Assembly (NCBI GenBank): GCA_026874595.1 | Contig: CM049309.1 | Location: 48,220,079-48,284,078 of the forward strand | Reading direction: 5' to 3' | Length of the DNA: 64,000 nucleotides | Source: Sipunculus nudus | Taxonomy: Eukaryota > Annelida > Sipuncula > Golfingiida > Sipunculidae | Part shown: in pieces, positions 34,801 to 46,800 of the stretch | Position numbering within the stretch: the stretch's first letter is position 1 | Layout: each line of letters begins with the position of its first letter | Position numbers and translations under genes: made by a program | The notes under the pieces: model-generated | Databases searched by the model: none | Told to the model about the DNA's origin: nothing | Seen by the model: only the letters and a program-made list of their open reading frames with translations

Positions 34801-37800
34801 ATTGGAAAAGCAAGACCCGAATTGATTTTGGGTCATGAGGTCAAAGGTCAAGGTCACAGGACACATCTTTATAAAGATTGTGGATGCATTTTCTGCCAAA
34901 CAATTCATCTCAGATCTTTCATCTTGCACATATAGTTCACCTGCCAAGAGTGAAAAACCCCTATCAATTTTGAGGTCACAAGGTCAAAGGTGAAGGTCAC
35001 TGGAGCCATCTGTCCAAAAATTAGTTTCTGGATGATAATTCCTGCTTTTATTGATGTATGGTTTTCAAACTTGACTTGCATATGTCCCATTGGAAAAGCA
35101 AGACCCAAATTGATTTTTTCATGAGGTCAAAGGTCAAGGTCACAGAACACATCTTTAAAAAGATCAAGGTCACAGGACCAACATCTTCAACAAGATTGTG
35201 GATTGTTAGATGGAAGAAACAATAAATATGCCAAGTGTCAGTATATGCTGCTTAAAATGGGGGTCGTTCTTAAAGGGGGTGGGCCTACTATGTCTGGGGA
35301 TACTCTGGCACCTGCGGTGCCAAGAAATGTCTAGTTAAATTTAATTTTTGAAAGCCTGTTAAGCTAATTATGCTGTTGATGAAACATTTCAAATATTAAT
35401 TTAGTTTATATTTGAACAAAGTCTAGCATTCTAGGCTGTAGACATCCTGACAGGATGTTACATGAGATGTAATGTTTTATAATATTAGATAAAGTGTACT
35501 TTATTCTCGAAACTATTTACAATCAAGTGTACCTTCTCTAGCTGTTACATGTCTGCTATCTGGCCAGCAGATATAGACATAATTTACAAACCTTGATTGA
35601 ACTTTGGAATTTACTATTCATTACAGAGGCGGAGGGCATATACTGAACTTGAGTGTGGCATAGTTTACAATGTTGTTTTAGATATTTGGATTTACAAATA
35701 AGGCAGGTGAAAAGCTGACTTTAAAGCAAAAAAAAGTTTCTGAGCAGATTTTGATGCAAATACTGTGTGGGATGAAGTAACACTGAAGAACAGTCCATTA
35801 AATTTTGGAGGTTATTTGATTTGCCATTTATGTATTTCTAATTCAATGGTTCTTCCAATGGTGGAGCCATCCATTGGTATATCAGTGACTTGCCCAGTTC
35901 TAGGTCTCACCTGTGTGACTGTGTCATGTAAACTTTGCTCCAGAGCTGTAACACTATGTATACAGGAACTCAGAAAGATGGAGTTAACATGCTGATGGCG
36001 ATACATGTAGGCTCTGACTTCAGTTAAAGATACAGGGAATTTAAGAATTTACCTAGATTCACATCACATTTTACCAATCAATTCTGGTTAAGTGCTAAAG
36101 ATTTACCTGTGTTGGTTAGGTACATTGCTGATAAGCAAGATTCTGATAAAGAGGCAGGCTCATCAAGGAAAATAAATAAATTTTAGGAAGCCTTTATAAT
36201 TTAGAAAAGCCAGAAATTAGAACTGTTTGAACAAAAAGGATCCTGAATTGATGGTCTATGTACTAAACACCTAGTGCTTATGCAAGTATATTGTATTGCC
36301 ATGAGTTTGTATTTTGTTTTGAATTTACTTCAATAAATCCGATCTACTCACTTAAGAGATGCAATATCAATTACACTCCAGATCTTGATCGCTACACCAG
36401 TAGTCGTAATATATAAGATTCTCTGAGTAGATGCTAAAACTGCTAATCAAAGCAGTGGCGTCAATTTTTCTTCCAGGGTGGGGGGGATGACACACACACA
36501 CACATATATATATATTATATATATATGTTTTGGCACCTGTATGACACATTTCATATATATATATATATATATATATTTATACTTAATCAAATTTCAAGTT
36601 TATTTCAAAATAATATTTCACAGTAAACTCATAAATAGAGCCTGTCTATATATTCTATTCAAATCTATTTTTCATTTACAATATATATATATATATATAA
36701 TACTTGGAAAAGTGGGGGGGGGATGATACTAAATAGCACAGATTTCATACATCAGATCACTCACCATGCTTGGATTACTATATTTATTTTTTATATGTAC
36801 AAGTATTGCTGACTCATTATTAATGGTCGCTGGACATTTGCTCAAGCATGATGAGTGGAGAAACAGACAGGAGCATTTTGAGAGCCACCTGTAAGTTTAA
36901 GTGATCTCTCACAACATATTCTTAGGACCATGGTTTACCCTTTCACAAAATTTCATAGAAATTCATTGAGAATTTTTAAAAGATGTTGTTTGGGCAAACC
37001 GAAAAAAGTTTGAATTTGGCTGGATCAGCATCTAGATCAAGATCATCAAAGGATGTTATATGTTCACACTGATTGTCTATTAATCTGGTAGCAATGTAAC
37101 ACCTGATGCTAAAGAACTCCATTTCTTAGAGCTTATGGAACACTGACCCTGCTTATCGGAGTAGGTGGTTGTCTTATAATAAAGCTCTCAGTCTTGAATC
37201 TTCTGGACTTGGAATTTGCTGGTGTTTACGTTCTGGTCATCACTGTCCTGTGCTAATCACTTCATATATGTATATTATTAGTATATAGGCTTACCGTAAG
37301 TTGTATTAGATAGGCAGTTTCAACACAACACTGTTTGTATACTCTAACAAAGGATGCTGCTTATGTTTAATAAAAATGTAACAACAGTTTAATTAGTTTA
37401 CAGGCCACTAAAGAGCACTCAAAATGGGACACTATAATGCCATGATATCATCAGTATAGATTCTTTCAGGACAAAAATATTGCATATTATTTTTAAGTTT
37501 CAGTGATTTTCCATAATCTTCAGCAAACCCTTTTAATGGGAAATGTTAAAAATTTGATAAAGATACAAAAAAAGCTTGAAAAGATATTGCTGTTAGTGTT
37601 AATTTAAATAGTGTCAGAATTTGTCGGAAATCTAAAATAAATGTAAACAGGAAAGGGACTTATAAGGTCGTTTTTCTTTATTTTGTCATAGAAGTTGCAG
37701 TTTTCATCTTTTATGAGCAAAGACTTTAATTTTGAAAGTATATCTCACAATGGATTATCAAGTGTGGTGGATTTCTTTATGATAAAATGCTGCTTAAATT

Positions 37801-40800
37801 AAGTATAATGCATTATTGTTAACAAAAATAAGTTGGTATGAAAATAAAAGTGGAAGTTGGTTAAGTGGGCAAACAGTTTTGGAGCTGTTATGAAAGGACA
37901 CAACGATTTTCAGCCTGCAGTTGCCATGCATGCATCATTAAACCAATGTTGTATTTATGTATTTGTACAGTGAAGTAGATTCAAGAGTTTTACCATGTGA
38001 TATTACAGGCCCACCATAAGAAATGCTACCTCATGATAAAATAAGTGGTGTACACACAATGTCACACATAAAGGCAACTTAATACACTTATCAGCCAGTA
38101 CTGTCTTTTTTATGCCCCCGCCACAAAGTGGCCGGGGCATATAGTTTTACCCATGTCCGTCATTCCGTCATTCCGAAATCACACAGTTGTACAGACTTTT
38201 TTTCGCAATGCCTGCAGATATTGGCCAGATTTTTGGTGTGTGGGCAGATAATGACCAGTTACAGATCGAGTTCGCGTTTCGTCCCGGTTGACCTACTTTT
38301 GACCGTTTTACAGCTCCAAAACTTAGAAAATTTCATGAAAAATAGAAATTTTCATGACAAATACACATGTACAGACTTTTTCACAATGCCTGCAGATATA
38401 TTAGCCTGATTTTTGGTGGGCAGATAATGACCAGTTACAGATCGAGTTCGTGTTTCGTCCCGGTTGACGTACTTTTGACGGTTTTACGGCTCCAAACTTA
38501 GAAAATTTCATGAAAAAAAGAAATATTCATGACAGATACACATGTACAGACTTTTTTTTCGCAATGCCTGCAGATATTGGCCTGATTTTTGGTGTGTGGG
38601 CAGATATAGACCAGTTACAGATCGAGTTTGTGTTTCGTCCCGGTTGACCTACTTTTGACCGTTTGACGGTGCTCTAACATAGAAAATTTCATAAAAAGGT
38701 GCACATGTATGGACTTTTTTTTGCAGTGCCTGCAGATTCAGGCCTGATTTTTGGTGTGTAGGCAGATAATGACCAGTTACAGATCGAGTTCTTGTTTTGT
38801 CTCAGTTGACCTACTTTTGACCATTTGACTGCTCCTGAACATAGAAAGTTTCATGAAAAATATAAATTTTCATAACAAATGCATATGTACTGACTTTTTA
38901 GCTCAGCTGACTATAAGTCATCTGAGCTATAGTCGTGGTCCATTGTCCGTCGTCCGTCCGTCTGTCCGTCCGTCCGTCCGTCCGTAGATGTGGCACGTTT
39001 TGAAACCGTAAGACCTAGGAATCCAAAATTCAGCATAATGTTTGATGTCCCCAAGATCTCCTACCAAGCCGAAAACTGGGTCTTTGCGACTTCGTTCCTT
39101 TGAGAAATTAAGGAAAAACCTCAATTTTTTATTTAAATCCTATTTTCACACTTCAGGACTGCCTAATTTCAAAACCACTCATTTGTTTTTCCTCATATTA
39201 ACCATAAATATTCTTCTATATAGTTCCTATGTACATGCCAGAAATTAAGTCTGTTAAGTATAAATTCTTTAAGTTATGGGCCCAAACATAATGGACTTTG
39301 TAAAAAATCAGGAAAAATATTTACTCACTTAACATGAAAAATTTTGAAACTAGAGTCTATTTTCCCAAGTATATAACTATGTTTAATTAAGATTCAATTG
39401 TTTACCCAAAATTAGATCTGAATTTTGTAAATTTTTTAAGTAATTAGCATAAAAATAAAATCAGTACCTTAAATTTTGCCCAACTTTGACCATGGCACGT
39501 TTTTTTCCTGTAAGTACCATTGATTTAATTTTCACAGCATGTAAACATAAATATTTAATTTGTTTAAATCTGAAATTTGGAAGTAAAAGCTTGAAAATTA
39601 AGCTAGTTATTGATTTTTTTCTTGAGGCTCTATTGTAGTCATTTGCTTTGATTACAGATTACAGATGCAGGGTCCCACTCCAGGTCACTGGAAGTCAGCT
39701 ATGCCAGGGTTTCTGATTTGTTACAGTCACTGGGGGAGATCCCCTGCTGTGACAGGTGTACAGTTATTCTGATATCACCACCCCATTCCCCCCCCCCCCC
39801 CCCCCCCCCGCAAACCCAACCCACCAAATGTTATGCAGTATTGTTATTGTTTTCACTGTATCTCCTTATTTGTAATGCTGTTTCCACTCTGATATGCAAA
39901 AACTTTCCTTAAAAAAGTAATTCAAGGTATAATCCAGAAGATGCAATGTTGTGTAATGTAACATTTTTAAAGAAATCATTTTTCTTTTAAATGATTTTAC
40001 CAATCATAATGGAACCCATCAGTATGCTTAAATTATGATAAAATATGAAGCACATTATGGATAAATAAAGACACAATTCAAAATTGTGAAATCTAAATCA
40101 AGTATTTTTTTTAGACATTTATTGTTTTGCAGATTTAAAAGATATATTTTTGTGGTAAAAAATAAATAAACATTTGTATGCATGATGTGGTGTTATCTGA
40201 CAAGATTGAGATTTATGATGATGCAATTGAGAATTATGAATTATGAAACTTTTATATTCAGATATATATGTTATATTGAAAATGTATAGAAATATAAACT
40301 TAAATTAAAAAAAAAATTGATGTGATAAAAAAATGAGGATTTGTTACAAACATTTGTTCATTATTTTCCTGCATCAGCAGAATTTGAGATCAGGCTTTGT
40401 TTGCCATGTTTTATGTTGTTAATTAGTTATATTTCAACTGTATACATTTCATAAAAAAAAAAATATTTAATAATTTATATTATACAAAAAAAAGATTTGA
40501 TTGAACAAATGTGTAAACTACTGAAATGTCAACAGTTAATCGAAAAGCCAACTAATGATCATGGTAATTGTACAGATCATTTGTTCACAAACTGCTCACA
40601 TGCTTCAGTTTCAACATTAGGGAACACATAGTCAGGTCACAAAATATTATTTGCAACAATTTCTTGCTCATCAATACAAACCAATCATATAAACCAACCA
40701 TGGCCTTTATTACCTCTTCCTCTTACACTTTATCTCCATTTGATATTATTTTAGATTTTTACCTTCAAGGTTAACGTCAGCTGAGCATAGTGACCCATAG

Positions 40801-43800
40801 GTCCCTTGTTTGTACTGATAATGACAGTTACAGATCGAGTTTGCGTTTCATCCCGGTTGACCTACTTTTGATTGTTTTACGGCTCCTAAACATAGAAAAT
40901 TTCATGAAAGACAGAAATTTTTATGGAAAATGCACATGTATGGACTTTTTTTCACAATGCCTGCACTTACTGGCATGATTTTTGGTGTGTTGCTTGATAA
41001 TGACCCGTTACAGATCGAGTTTGCATTTTGCCCTTGTTGACCTACTTTTGACCATACGACACCTCCTGAACTTAAAAAATTTTCCAAATTTTACAAATGT
41101 TTCTAATTTGCCCAAGGCGGGGGCATTCGTGTCGTTCCGACACATCTAGTTTAAGTATGGTTTTTATAGCCAAAAATTTTAAAATTAACATGTTAATGGC
41201 TCAGTGCAGTTAAGTATACCGGGAACTCGGTATATCCAGTGCAACTATATATGTATATCCTTGCATGATTAAAACAGCCCCAGTCTGTTTGTCAAGTTAT
41301 GAGGAAGGTCCCAGATTTAACCCAGGGGTCAAGGACCCTTTGAGTGATATTATATAAACACCTGTGCAAGGTTCAGTAGTGAGATATATGAAAATGGATG
41401 ATGCTGGAAAGATTTAATATAGTTAGAAATTATTTTTCTGTATGAATGGAACTTCTAAGCTCACTTTACAGAACTTGTGTAGTCATTATTCAGATAGAAA
41501 ATAAATGTAAGAAATACATTTGATAGAATGGGTGAGATCTGCTTCATATAGAATCAACAGCCCAGTTCATTTTATCTACACTACTCTGCTATCATCTTTT
41601 GATTCTGGCTGGCCTACATGTTCATGTAAAGGTGCCATAACTGTCAGATTGTGCTTATTAATCAACTCACAGACTTTGTAACTGGTGGTAAGAGTTATAC
41701 AAAATGTAGTTTATCACAGTAGAGGCAAACACAAAGTAGTTCATCTGTGTTGATTGTTATGAAAAGTTGAAAAGTGTATTTAATATATATCATGAAGTAT
41801 TTTGTAATTAGTTATATAGGACTTATCTATTTGTTTCACTAATCTATTTATGATGTCATGCTAAATATCTGATTACTCATAACTGCATAAATGTAGTGTG
41901 TGTGTGCAGTAAGAAACATATTTAAAGGGGCCTAAATCACCAATAAAGCATGTTGAAGTAACACAAGAAACAGTGTCACCTCTGTGAAATAAATGGGCAC
42001 CTGCCAAAATATTGCCCCCAAACCATTGACTTACTCCTGTACACGAGTGTTATACTTATAAACAGTGGACTGTGTCACTTGACTTCATTTTAAATGTTAG
42101 ATTCACTGTGTTCATCATTTAAGATATTTTGGTACTTTACACATTTATTCCTGGGATCACTGACAATAAAGTAGCTTCAGAAATGAGTCATTTGTGTCTG
42201 ATAAATATGAATAAACTGGTATAATAATACTAGTAAAATGCAGTGTAATTGTTTATTATTGTAATATGTTTGCCTAATTTAAATTTAAATGGCTTTCATA
42301 CATTGCTTAATGATTTAAATTGTCTTGATACAAAATCCCATGTTAAGGATAGAATGTCTTAAAGAAAGCTCACATAGGTTCTTTAGATGCTTGATCTGCA
42401 CTTATATAAATAATAACGTGTATCTGATTCCATGATTACATTTGCCAGTTTAACAGTGCCATTCTGCTGGTAGGAAGGAAATGTAATAAGATGCATCTGG
42501 CTAGGTTCAAGTTGTTAAAGTTCAGTCTGTAACATGCAAATAGACATGTTTGCTTAGCTGAGAAGTTGTTTATTTCTTTTCTGTTGGTTGTGTCCTGTTT
42601 CTCTTCTTTGAAAAGGCCACACCATAAATAAGTTGTTCAGCAGACTTTGGGACCAAAAAATAAATACGCATTGAGTCAGTGTATTTTTTATGTATTTATT
42701 TGTTTTAATATAAAGTTTACCAGTCAAATATGTGGAATTTTGCCAACTTGCAATTCAAAACTGTGCTTATAGAAAATATCTTTGAATGAGACATATATGA
42801 ACAACACAAAGTTCAGTATGCATTCCATGATAATGTTTTGAATACTCAGAAGAGATTTATGCAAGAGCACTAATCAGCGACATAATCAAAGATTTAAATT
42901 GGTACTTGCTAAAATGAAAGGATCCACAAAATAAAGCAGTGGCAAACTTGTAGCCTGTAGGACAGTTACTAGTATGTTTTTGGTGGTGTGGCCTTTCTGT
43001 TGTCACCAATTCAGGAAAAAGCCCTGTGTTACCTTCACTGAACTGCAGTATCCCTTGAGTTCATTCGGCCTTTATCAGTACCACAGACATTGATGGCACT
43101 TTAGTACCGTAGTGACTTGGTTATTGTTGTATTCCAAGTTGGAAATTAGGTATTACATACTTTACTGATTGTGTCGTAGGTTTAGTTTTACATTGGCTGT
43201 ATTGATTTTCTCTCAAGTAAGATAATTTGGAAATCTTGTTTGGGCAGCCTTGTTTAAAGACAGTGTCAAAGGTTTAGGTCATCACTGGAAAAGAAAATTA
43301 ATGGCTACACGTATAGTGAAATATGTTTTAAACTGGCCTACATTCAGTACCTAGCTTGTGGTAAAGTAATTATCTCCAGATTTTTTTAATTAAATTATTA
43401 CCAGGTAATTAAAGCTTCAGATGTATTGAAGTTTTCTGTTGGTCCATTCATTTTTCACATTAAAGAGAATTCACCTTCTTTCTTAAATAAAACTGTTTGC
43501 ACACCATATAGTTTCAGCATTTTGTTATCCTAGGATTATAAAATTGACATGATACAACCATCAACTATTTGAAAAGTCAAATGGACATATCATTAGCAAG
43601 CTAATAACTGTGTAACTTTTATAGATGAGACCTTTGTGTATACCATATATTTTGAAAATTAATTTGGGTGGTTTGGGATGATTGTTAGATAATATCACAG
43701 GTTGAAGTTAAATAACAAATAAGAAAATACATTTCATAGACAAAAAGTTCAAGGTCATCATAAACCAATCATACAATTCCCTTCTTTATAAGCACATTGG

Positions 43801-46800
43801 CTTTTGAGTTCTTTTGATTTTGACTCGAGTTGAAGCTTGAACCAGAAGAAATATATCTGTAGTGAGGGCCCATATTTATTATATTCGATGGGATACAGGA
43901 GGTCAAAGGTCACCTTTGAACCTACACTAAAGTTGTGATGGAGTGATGGGGATGTCCCATGATGCTTTGCATAGGTGGCCTGATTGACCAGATTTTGTCA
44001 TGTATATGCAAAGTGAGCCCAGCCATTCTCTCCCTTTCAAAATGTTTTTAGCATTTGGCTCGTTTTGGGTTTGTTTGTAAGGTATATTCAGTTATTGATC
44101 ATTTCAAGACAAGGTCAAGAGGTTTAGGTCACCAGCAAACACGCATATCTAGATTAATTTTCCTTTTTGTGACCATGTAGATCTTTGGAATATCTTCTAA
44201 CTTTGAACTTTGAACCATGCAGTTTATCTGTTTGATTATACTAATAATTTATAGCTTGATTAAATCTAAGATTAATGAAAGGTCAGAGGTCACCTCAGGA
44301 TCAAATGTGCACAAAAAAAATATTTATGCCTTCATAGTAGACTTAATAAACCAGATTTTTCATATTCATTATAGGTCAATTGCCCAGCCACCCTCTCCTG
44401 ACTTGATGACTATTGATAAGTGTTGAGGTATGTATCACTGTGTTCAGTCTAAGTGACGTATAGTTTTTGTTACAGGAGAGTGCTCCAGTATATCATCCTT
44501 CCCCCAATGTCAGCCGGCCAGCATCCCAGCTGACAGAAGAAGAGCAAGTTCAGATAGCTAAACGCCTTGGTCTCATCAACCATTTACCTACAGGGGTGTT
44601 TGATGGCACAAACAAGAAGATGAAAGAGTGAGTCAGTTCAGTTTCTTAACATCCTGCTTAAAACAGCAGGGGTTTGTTAACTGGTCATCAGACACAGCAC
44701 AGAACCTCTGCCTGGGATCTTTGGGCTTAATTGCCCAGATTATACTCAAGCCTGCATTGTAACCATGACAACATGATCTTGTTTTAATTAATTAAATATT
44801 ATTTTAATATTTGGTAATTTAAAGTAGATGTATTTATATTTATATAAAAACTTAAGTGATATAATTCCTATGAAGGAATAACCTGTTGTGTAAGCACTGG
44901 ACCATTAAGATATTTATTTATCTGACCATAGCATATAATCTATAAATTATTAGGCTCACGTCTAAAAAATGATCAGTGTATGTATAGAGGGATAATGTGA
45001 TTTCAGTCCTTGCAATGTACGATGAAAATGTGTCTCAAACCTGCTTAACAAGATAGGATGCAGCCTACTAGTTACAGCTTCAAACTTTAAAGCAGAATGT
45101 CCTAGTTTCATATCCCCTACAGCCTCAAAAGCAAATTTGGTAAAATCTTGAAAGAACCTCAAGATTTTCTGTTATGTTTTAACCGTAGGTGATGATGTGC
45201 TGTATGTAGTTTCAGTGTATAATTGGTGTATTCAATAATTGAATTAACCTACTGGTCCCTCATATCATGTATTTTTAAAATCTTTGGCATGCAGTGTTTT
45301 GCCCCAGTTTTCTGATAATTAAACATACAGGATTGCTTGAACCGAATATCAGACTTTATGTTTTTGTTGATTATTAACATGCAGTGAGTTAATTATCATG
45401 AATATGCAATATAACAGAATCTGCAGTACAGCTGACCCACCTGAAAATGACAATACTGATTTCTGTATGAAATTTTACTGTATTTTATGTGTTTCTTAAT
45501 CATTAAAGGCCCTCTAGGTGCAAGCAAAATCAAAGTCAGATAGCATGTCTGTGGGTCATGTACATACTGTGCTTGTTTATGTTTAGCACGCCATCTGTTA
45601 TAACACTGAAATCTGTTTACCAAGTTGATGGCAGTTCTTGCAAAGTACATAATTTTCATACATTTTGTACATACTGTATATGACTGTGTAGTTTCTTCAT
45701 TTAATGAGACAAGTTTGTGACACTTTCAATATGCTATTATTACAGGTCAGTATAGCATTCTGTAGTTGCAGCACAGTAAATCAGATTACAAACCACCTGC
45801 AGACAGTGCACTTATGTTATACATAAATAAATAATTTAATCTTTTATAAAGTGAACTATAGTGTTGATGCAAAGCATACTACTTCCAGGCTTAAGTTAAC
45901 CATTTAAGTTCAATCAAGATAACATGTGAACCAAGTGCAGATTGGTCTATGTGACTAGAGCTCAACCTTTAGTTTGATTCTCTTACTGCAGAGCATAATT
46001 GTAATCCAAAGATGTATGCTGATATATGAAACAGTATATCAAGTGTATTTATGTAATTGTATATCCACAAAGGCACATGTATAGCAGTAAACCAAATAAT
46101 CAAATACCCAGATTGCCTTTTTCCTGGTGATTTAATAATTCAACAATAATGTTCCCTGGGGGAAGCAAATACCTTATCTGAGCTAAAGAGTGTTACATAA
46201 AAATAACAAGAAAAACCTGAACAGTCTACCTGTATGTTACATAGTGTTATCTTTGTTGGTGCAAGCCCTGTCCACTAGTACAGTATGCTTATCAAAGAAT
46301 AGCTTGATCTGAACAGTTGATCCAGGGTGGTTGTAGCTTGGAAACCTCCCCTTATAGGCACATTTCTACTTAATTGTGCTTTTCACTCTTTGGAGAGTTA
46401 GTATGGAGGTCTGCAGCTTCTCTTATATATGGCAACCTCACCATTACAGGCAAATTATGAGGTCCTGCCAGTGTTTGTAATTGGCAGGTGCCACAGTAGT
46501 CATATTTATATAACTAGATATGATCTTAAATGAATGATAACAGGATTGATCGAGTTTTTGTATGAATACTGACTATTTTACAGAAATATAGAAGTTACTT
46601 AAATACTCAGTTAATAATCAATCATCTTTGGTTATTTTCTTCCAGTCATCAAACATGATTTTACCATCAACTTGTTCCACTAGAATGTAAGTGTATAGTA
46701 TCAGAAATGAATTAAAAAACTCTCTGTGAAAGCATAACAAAGTAACCTTGACGACCCTCAGTGGGATTGAGATATATTTAAAACTAGACTGCTGTCTCAG

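Larger units (their letters stand above)
38112..41149 (+). mobile_element. Helitron/Helentron-like element B, interrupted by C
   Basis: The start hairpin at 38112-38140 is ATGCCCCCGCCAC-AAA-GTGGCCGGGGCAT (one mismatch). The inverted copy GGCGGGGGCAT lies at 41116-41126, followed by hairpin GTGTCG-TTC-CGACAC (41129-41143) and CTAG (41146-41149). Inside are ~176-180-bp tandem units. Element C (38899-40808) is inserted in the array. No coding capacity. The exact 5' base is uncertain. Confidence 0.72.
41150..44475 (+). other. RNF11 intron 1, 3' part
   Basis: No exon is recognised before 44476. A partial MITE lies at 41925-42055. Isolated AGGTCA direct repeats lie at 43910-43922 and 44280-44292. 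Confidence 0.6.

Noticed and set aside
34043-35108. Repeated ~60-80-residue minus-strand frames
   Set aside because: They are the same ~287-bp tandem unit translated several times.
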